DNA from: Pseudomonadota bacterium
GTDB taxonomy: Bacteria > Pseudomonadota > Gammaproteobacteria > Burkholderiales > Thiobacillaceae
DNA length: 31,986 bases
Assembly: GCA_021836225.1 (NCBI GenBank)
Contig: JAKBJA010000126.1
Coordinates: 1-31,986, forward strand
Reading direction: 5' to 3'
Part shown: piece after piece, positions 28,253 through 31,986 of the stretch
Layout: every line of letters starts with the position of its first letter
How positions within the stretch are numbered: position 1 is the first letter of the stretch
Position numbers and translations under genes: made by a program
Notes under the pieces: generated by a model
The model's database searches: none
What the model was told of the DNA's origin: nothing
The model's input: the letters and a program-made list of their open reading frames with translations, nothing else

Positions 28253-29857
28253 ATGCTCTGCTCTCCTGAAGAACTTCTGCAGAAAAACCTGGCATTGTCG
28301 GATACCTGGCAGCGTTATCAAACGGTGCCGAGTTTCGAGAGCTTCGTCGAGCTTGCGGTATCGATCAACAGCTTTACCGAGTTTCTGATCGACAAGGGCA
28401 TCACGGCCCTGCATCACGCCAGCCACCAGCTGGAGCAATTGACGCTGGCCTTGTTCAGTACGGAGGTGACTCACCCGCTGCCGCAAGCCGCGCTGGACGA
28501 CCTGAACGAACGCGTACAGGCACTGGGCCGCATGGCGAGTACCCACGCCACAGCCGCCGCCAGTCTGGCCGAGCGTCGCCATGACCTGCTGCAGCCTACC
28601 CCGCATGACATACGGGTGGGCCAGACCTGGCTGATCGGACACGACCAGTCCGTCTGGGCTGACCTTAAGGCCCAGCTCGGCTATTTCGGCATGAGCGCGG
28701 AGTTCATCCACTGGGAACAGCGCCTGCCGGACAGCACGGACGTTGCCCCCCTGCTGCTGCTCGACATGAGTAAGCTGCCCGAAGCCGAATGGTGCGTCAG
28801 GATCCAGGCGCTGCGGCAACGGTTTTCGATGGGCCAGCTGATCTGCCTCGAGGTACGCTCGGATTTCGATCAACTGCAGCAGGCCCTGCGCGGCGGGTGC
28901 GATGCCTGCCTGCTGGAAGGCACGCCCCCGCATGCCATCATCGAGCACATCATGGAGCTGAACGAGCGCCACGAGCAGGAGGCGTATCGCGTGCTCATCG
29001 TGGAAGACTCGAAAACGGCCAGCCACATGATCCGCCGCACCCTGGAAGAAAACCAGATCGTCTCCCAGATCGTCAACGATCCGCGTCAGGTCCTGAATGC
29101 GCTGCGGCAGTTCAATCCCGACCTGATCCTGATGGACATGTACATGCCGAACTGCACCGGCGTCGAGGCCGCGCGCATCATTCGTCAGCACAGCGAGTTC
29201 CTCAGCACCCCGATCGTCTACCTGTCCGGCGAGACCAACGTCGCCCTGCAGGTCGACGCCATGCGGCTGGGCGGCGACCACTTCCTCACCAAGCCCTTCA
29301 ACCCGGTGTTCCTCAACGCGATCGTCAAGAGCAAGATCGAGCGCTACCGGGCGCTGCGCCGCACCATGTATCACGACAGCCTGACCGGCCTGCTCAACCA
29401 TTCCAGCGGCAAGAACACGCTGGACATGCTGCTGTCCAGCGTGGCGCACGAGGGCGGCTTCCTGTCGGTGGTGATGATGGACATCGACCATTTCAAGCAG
29501 GTCAACGACACCTATGGCCACCCCGTCGGAGACCAGGTCATCCGCAGCCTGTCCTGGCTGCTCAAGCAGCGTCTGCGCAAGCAGGACATCATCTGCCGCT
29601 ACGGCGGCGAGGAATTCCTGATCGGCCTGCCGCACACCGATGCAGAACATGCATACGCCATCATGGACCGCATCCGCAAGGATTTCTCGCAGATCCGCCA
29701 CCCCCATGGCGACACGCATTTTCTTGCCACAGCAAGCGGCGGCATCGCCACCTATCCGCTTCATCCCAACAGCGACACCCTGATCAAGGCTGCGGACGAA
29801 GCGCTCTACCGCGCCAAGAAAGACGGCCGCAACCGCATATGTGCTGACGAAGACTGA
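28253..29857 (+). CDS. Diguanylate cyclase with tandem receiver-like domains (REC-REC-GGDEF)
   Basis: 534 residues. An N-terminal helical region (1-115) precedes a degenerate receiver-like domain (about 118-235; RVGQTWLIGHDQSVWADLKA, LLLLDMSKLPEAEW) and a proper receiver domain (about 243-360; YRVLIVEDSKTASHMIRRTL, phosphoacceptor Asp near 294 in LILMDMYMPN, and the Lys in FLTKPFNP). The GGDEF domain (about 370-530) has DSLTGLLNHSS, MMDIDHFKQVNDTYGHPVGD and RYGGEEFLIGLP. An RxxD inhibitory site (RKQD) lies five residues before GGEEF. It should make c-di-GMP under phosphorylation control; a cognate kinase is not in the window. Confidence 0.93.
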   Translation: MLCSPEELLQKNLALSDTWQRYQTVPSFESFVELAVSINSFTEFLIDKGITALHHASHQLEQLTLALFSTEVTHPLPQAALDDLNERVQALGRMASTHATAAASLAERRHDLLQPTPHDIRVGQTWLIGHDQSVWADLKAQLGYFGMSAEFIHWEQRLPDSTDVAPLLLLDMSKLPEAEWCVRIQALRQRFSMGQLICLEVRSDFDQLQQALRGGCDACLLEGTPPHAIIEHIMELNERHEQEAYRVLIVEDSKTASHMIRRTLEENQIVSQIVNDPRQVLNALRQFNPDLILMDMYMPNCTGVEAARIIRQHSEFLSTPIVYLSGETNVALQVDAMRLGGDHFLTKPFNPVFLNAIVKSKIERYRALRRTMYHDSLTGLLNHSSGKNTLDMLLSSVAHEGGFLSVVMMDIDHFKQVNDTYGHPVGDQVIRSLSWLLKQRLRKQDIICRYGGEEFLIGLPHTDAEHAYAIMDRIRKDFSQIRHPHGDTHFLATASGGIATYPLHPNSDTLIKAADEALYRAKKDGRNRICADED

Positions 29858-29877
29858 GCGCGGCGGAAGCCGATTGC

Positions 29878-30627
29878 TCAGCCGAGGATCAGCTTCAGGC
29901 CGATCAATATCGTCACGATTTCAAACGCCCGCTTGATCCACTGATTGCCCTTCCTGATCGCCAGGTGGCTGCCCAGATAGCCGCCGAGTATCGAGCCGGC
30001 CAGCAGCGCCGGCATCCAGTCCCACGCCACTGTGCCGATCATGCCCAGCACCAGCGCGCCGGTGCCGTTCCACACCAGGCCGCACAGGATCAGTGTGTAG
30101 GCCACCGCGCGAGTGTAGTCGAGGCCGAACCAGCGGATCAGCCAGATGGTGAGAAACAAGCCGGTGCCGCTGGTGATCGAGCCGTTGAGAAAGCCGACGA
30201 CAAACAGCCCTGCCATGCCGCCGATCAGCGCCGCGCCCTCCCGGTTTTTCGGCGCATGGTCCATGCCGAGCCGGGGCTTGAACACCGAATACAGCCCCAC
30301 CCCCAGCGTCAGAACACCCAGCGCCAGGGTGGCCGCACGCTCTGGAATCTGCAGGATCGTCACCGCGCCCAGCACCACGCCGGGCAGGCCCGCGCCGAGG
30401 ATGATCAGCGAGAAGCGGCGTTCGAGATGGGATTCCTTCAGATGCCTGAGCGTGGCGCCCAACCCGAGCGCGACGCTGGCGACCTTGTGGGTAGCGAGCG
30501 CAACCCCGAACGGCAACCCGAGAAAAATCAGCATGGGGAACTGGATCAGCCCTGCCCCGCCGCCGGACAGCGCCGAAAAGAAGTTCGCCGCCAGCGAGGC
30601 GACGAACAGGATCAGCTGGTCGAGCAC
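29878..30627 (-). CDS. TSUP-family (TauE/SafE) membrane permease
   Basis: 249 residues with eight or nine hydrophobic segments. FSALSGGGAGLIQFPMLIFL is the N-terminal TSUP motif and GFLNGSITSGTGLFLTIWLI the internal repeat of it (GxGxGxxxxP-like). The family exports sulfite, sulfoacetate or related organosulfur anions across the inner membrane; the substrate here is not evident. It follows the DUF190 gene after 8 nt, so it is probably the last gene of a crcB-DUF190-TSUP unit. It converges with the diguanylate cyclase gene; the gap is only 20 nt. Confidence 0.9.
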   Translation of the reverse strand: MLDQLILFVASLAANFFSALSGGGAGLIQFPMLIFLGLPFGVALATHKVASVALGLGATLRHLKESHLERRFSLIILGAGLPGVVLGAVTILQIPERAATLALGVLTLGVGLYSVFKPRLGMDHAPKNREGAALIGGMAGLFVVGFLNGSITSGTGLFLTIWLIRWFGLDYTRAVAYTLILCGLVWNGTGALVLGMIGTVAWDWMPALLAGSILGGYLGSHLAIRKGNQWIKRAFEIVTILIGLKLILG

Positions 30628-30635
30628 GCCAGCAA

Positions 30636-30947
30636 TCAGGCGGTCACGCCGATCTCGGCCGGCAGCCTGGCGTAGACCAGTTTCAATCCTGCCTCGGCAA
30701 TGAGTTGCAGCAAGCGGTCGGCCATCGCTTCATCGACGAAGAACTCCGTCACCACCGGCAGCTCGCCTGCCAGTTCGAAGAATCCCACGTCATGGCGCCC
30801 ATGGCGGCCGAATCCCGCGATTGCGCGGAACGCCGAACCACCGGTGATCCCGAGCCCCTGCGCAGCATCAAGCAGCCATTCATAGGTCAGCTTGCCGTGA
30901 TGGCGGCTGGCTTCGGACACAAACACCTGCAGGCAGACAGCGTTCAT
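30636..30947 (-). CDS. DUF190 protein
   Basis: 103 residues from ATG 30947, which overlaps the crcB stop (ATGA). MNAVCLQVFVSEASRHHGKL, TYEWLLDAAQGLGITGGSAF and RAIAGFGRHGRHDVGFFELA are the DUF190 signature (PII-like fold). DUF190 genes are commonly next to crcB, sometimes fused with it, suggesting a regulatory role for the channel. A longer frame reading upstream to 31274 is the out-of-phase shadow of crcB and is not used. Confidence 0.9.
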   Translation of the reverse strand: MNAVCLQVFVSEASRHHGKLTYEWLLDAAQGLGITGGSAFRAIAGFGRHGRHDVGFFELAGELPVVTEFFVDEAMADRLLQLIAEAGLKLVYARLPAEIGVTA

Positions 30948-31318
30948 TTGAATAGCCTCATCGAATAAAAGCCCAGCCCGGTGGCGAGGAAGGAACCCGT
31001 CATGTGGGCAAACGCAATCAGGCCGCCGGTGAGCCACAGGCCGCGCATCAGCGCGGTGACGACTTCGGCGGAAAACGTGGAGAAGGTGGTCAGCCCGCCG
31101 AGCAGGCCGGTGATGAGAAACAGCCGCGCTTCCGGCGGCACGCCGGGATGCTCGGCAAACCAGGCGATGAAAAGGCCGATGAAGTAGCCGCCGATCAGGT
31201 TGGCGGCCAGGGTGCCGAGCGGCATCGCCGGGAACACGGGGTTGAGCCACAGCCCCAGGCCCCAGCGCAGCCACGCACCGATGGCTGCACCGATGCCGAT
31301 GGCGAGGAAGGCGGTCAT
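30944..31318 (-). CDS. crcB: Fluoride channel CrcB/Fluc
   Basis: 124 residues, full family length. GAAIGAWLRWGLGLWLNP, MPLGTLAANLIGGYFIGLFI (with the conserved Asn in the pore) and FLITGLLGGLTTFSTFSAEV (the TFSTF phenylalanine track and Na+ site) are all present, with four transmembrane helices. It exports fluoride as an antiparallel dimer. I see no fluoride riboswitch in the 60 nt upstream; ATCGGCT/AGCCGAT (31330-31336 / 31356-31362) form an inverted repeat there around TAGAAT, a possible -10 on the minus strand. Confidence 0.93.
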   Translation of the reverse strand: MTAFLAIGIGAAIGAWLRWGLGLWLNPVFPAMPLGTLAANLIGGYFIGLFIAWFAEHPGVPPEARLFLITGLLGGLTTFSTFSAEVVTALMRGLWLTGGLIAFAHMTGSFLATGLGFYSMRLFK

Positions 31319-31378
31319 GGCAGGCGTGAATCGGCTGGGATCATGCGCGGATTCTAGCCGATGGGGCCACCCTGCCGC

Positions 31379-31837
31379 TTACATCGCGTCCTTGATGATG
31401 TCGGCAAGCAGTTTTTCCAGTTCGACCAGCGTCTTCTTCAGCGCCGGATTCCTGGTGGCGGCGGGCTTGCGGTACGCGAGGTACACCGTCTTGTCGTTGG
31501 GAATCGTGTACACCACCACGCTGTAGGGGCACATCACGATCGCGTGCGGGTCGGCCTCCATCATGTGCCGCGAAACGGTGGCGCTGCAGAATTCGAACTG
31601 CTCGGCGTTTTCGTACACCTGCCGGGTCTCGCCGATATCCTTGCCGGTGCGTTCCAGCATCTCGGCAATGTGATTGGTGTTGGTGATCTTCAGGCCTTTG
31701 CCCTCGATCGCCATTTGCAGCGAATCGCGCACGTCCTGGAACGTTCCCTGCGTCTTGAACAGCACGGTGTAGCTTTCCGCAGCCAGCGCCGCCAGGGGCA
31801 GGCAGAACATCGCACATACGGCGAGCATTTTTTTCAT
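31379..31837 (-). CDS. DUF302 family periplasmic protein (second copy)
   Basis: 152 residues with AAGGAG 6 nt before ATG 31837. Signal peptide MKKMLAVCAMFCLPLAALAA. The mature part YTVLFKTQGTFQDVRDSLQM, AIEGKGLKITNTNHIAEMLE and FEFCSATVSRHMMEADPHAI followed by VMCPYSVVVY has the DUF302 layout but diverges from the copy at 21073, with a longer tail rich in Lys. Two cysteines in the mature region (FEFCS and VMCPY) could form a disulfide. Separated from crcB by 60 nt. Confidence 0.85.
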   Translation of the reverse strand: MKKMLAVCAMFCLPLAALAAESYTVLFKTQGTFQDVRDSLQMAIEGKGLKITNTNHIAEMLERTGKDIGETRQVYENAEQFEFCSATVSRHMMEADPHAIVMCPYSVVVYTIPNDKTVYLAYRKPAATRNPALKKTLVELEKLLADIIKDAM

Positions 31838-31906
31838 GGCACTCTCCTTGGGTTTCGGTTTTTTCTATTCTCGGTCGCGCGCGGGCGAACGGCAATGGTC
31901 GTTTGC

Positions 31907-31912
31907 TACACT
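31907..31912 (+). promoter_or_regulatory. Possible -10 box giving a leaderless mRNA
   Basis: TACACT lies 6 nt before the ATG at 31919. If used as a -10, transcription would begin at or within a base or two of the start codon; no ribosome-binding site is present between. The -35 is not obvious. Confidence 0.35.
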
Positions 31913-31918
31913 CGCCGC

Positions 31919-31986
31919 ATGGCAACGCGATTGAACCTGAAAACAGCGCAACTCAAGGCCGACGGCCGCTTCTGGCTGACGCTGGA
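31919..31986 (+). CDS. N-terminus of a ModE/LysR-type winged-helix regulator (partial)
   Basis: MATRLNLKTAQLKADGRFWL followed by TL runs off the window end. A short basic start and then D-G-x-F-W-L is how many ModE-like molybdate-dependent regulators and related single-domain proteins begin, before the G-R-I-x-L-L-E helix-turn-helix. Only 22 residues are visible, so the identification is tentative. Confidence 0.45.
   Translation, partial: MATRLNLKTAQLKADGRFWLTL

Noticed and set aside
28097..29764. 555-residue minus-strand open frame opposite the diguanylate cyclase
   Set aside because: The plus strand encodes clear REC and GGDEF motifs; the antisense frame has none and is a product of high GC3.
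31319..31378. Fluoride riboswitch upstream of crcB
   Set aside because: Only 60 nt are available and the conserved GATG and CTGATG-type segments of the crcB motif are not seen; only a simple inverted repeat is present.
1..31986. CRISPR arrays, tRNA or rRNA genes
   Set aside because: No regularly spaced direct repeats and no cloverleaf or rRNA-like conserved segments were noticed on either strand.

Overview
The window reads as a high-GC chromosomal segment of a betaproteobacterium, most like a Thiobacillus or a related chemolithotroph. This is an inference from gene content (Kup with a KdpDE-like pair, fused SpmA-SpmB, Ppx, DUF302, DUF1223, CrcB with DUF190, a c-heme HAMP sensor) and protein style; no rRNA or tRNA gene is visible to confirm it. 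The first ~1.1 kb has lower GC and looks accessory; the rest is ordinary chromosome mixed with decayed genes.

Layout. 1-1.15 kb: the right end of an IS256-family insertion that truncates a minus-strand gene, then two small membrane-anchored proteins. 1.2-3.7 kb: a conserved hypothetical gene, a GNAT acetyltransferase coupled to an RlmA-type rRNA methyltransferase, and a small HMA-like protein. 3.8-8.7 kb: a quinone-oxidoreductase-like MDR protein, a KdpD-like kinase lacking the usual N-terminal Kdp domain, a KdpE-like regulator and the potassium transporter Kup. 8.8-12.6 kb: a metallo-beta-lactamase remnant, an AraC regulator divergent from an HMA-like/methyltransferase/SnoaL-like cluster, and a DsbA-family oxidoreductase. 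12.8-14.8 kb: a two-gene unit of a membrane c-heme/HAMP sensor and a class III nucleotide cyclase. 14.9-18.2 kb: a second methyltransferase plus SnoaL-like pair, a DNA-deoxyinosine glycosylase-like gene, a broken phospholipase D, an orphan ORF and an OmpA remnant ending in a strong terminator. 18.4-22.8 kb: a minus-strand Nudix unit, then VOC, DUF1223, DUF302, a small membrane protein and a frameshifted flavodiiron-like metallo-beta-lactamase. 22.8-27.0 kb: a minus-strand operon (GyrI-like, CobD-like, SpmAB, Ppx). 27.1-29.9 kb: a secreted metallo-beta-lactamase and a REC-GGDEF diguanylate cyclase. 29.9-32 kb: minus-strand TSUP permease, DUF190, CrcB and DUF302, then the start of a ModE-like regulator running off the window.

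Themes. Ion and potassium homeostasis (KdpDE-like/Kup, CrcB), nucleotide second messengers (a putative heme-linked cyclase and a c-di-GMP synthase), polyphosphate turnover (Ppx), and extensive small-scale genome decay. The most unusual structural signal is a family of short, imperfectly palindromic elements with core AAAGGGGCCAGGCTCGAATT or GGGGCCAGACTGA. They recur about nine times, nearly always just after a stop codon; in one case the element supplies the stop codon of the rRNA methyltransferase gene.
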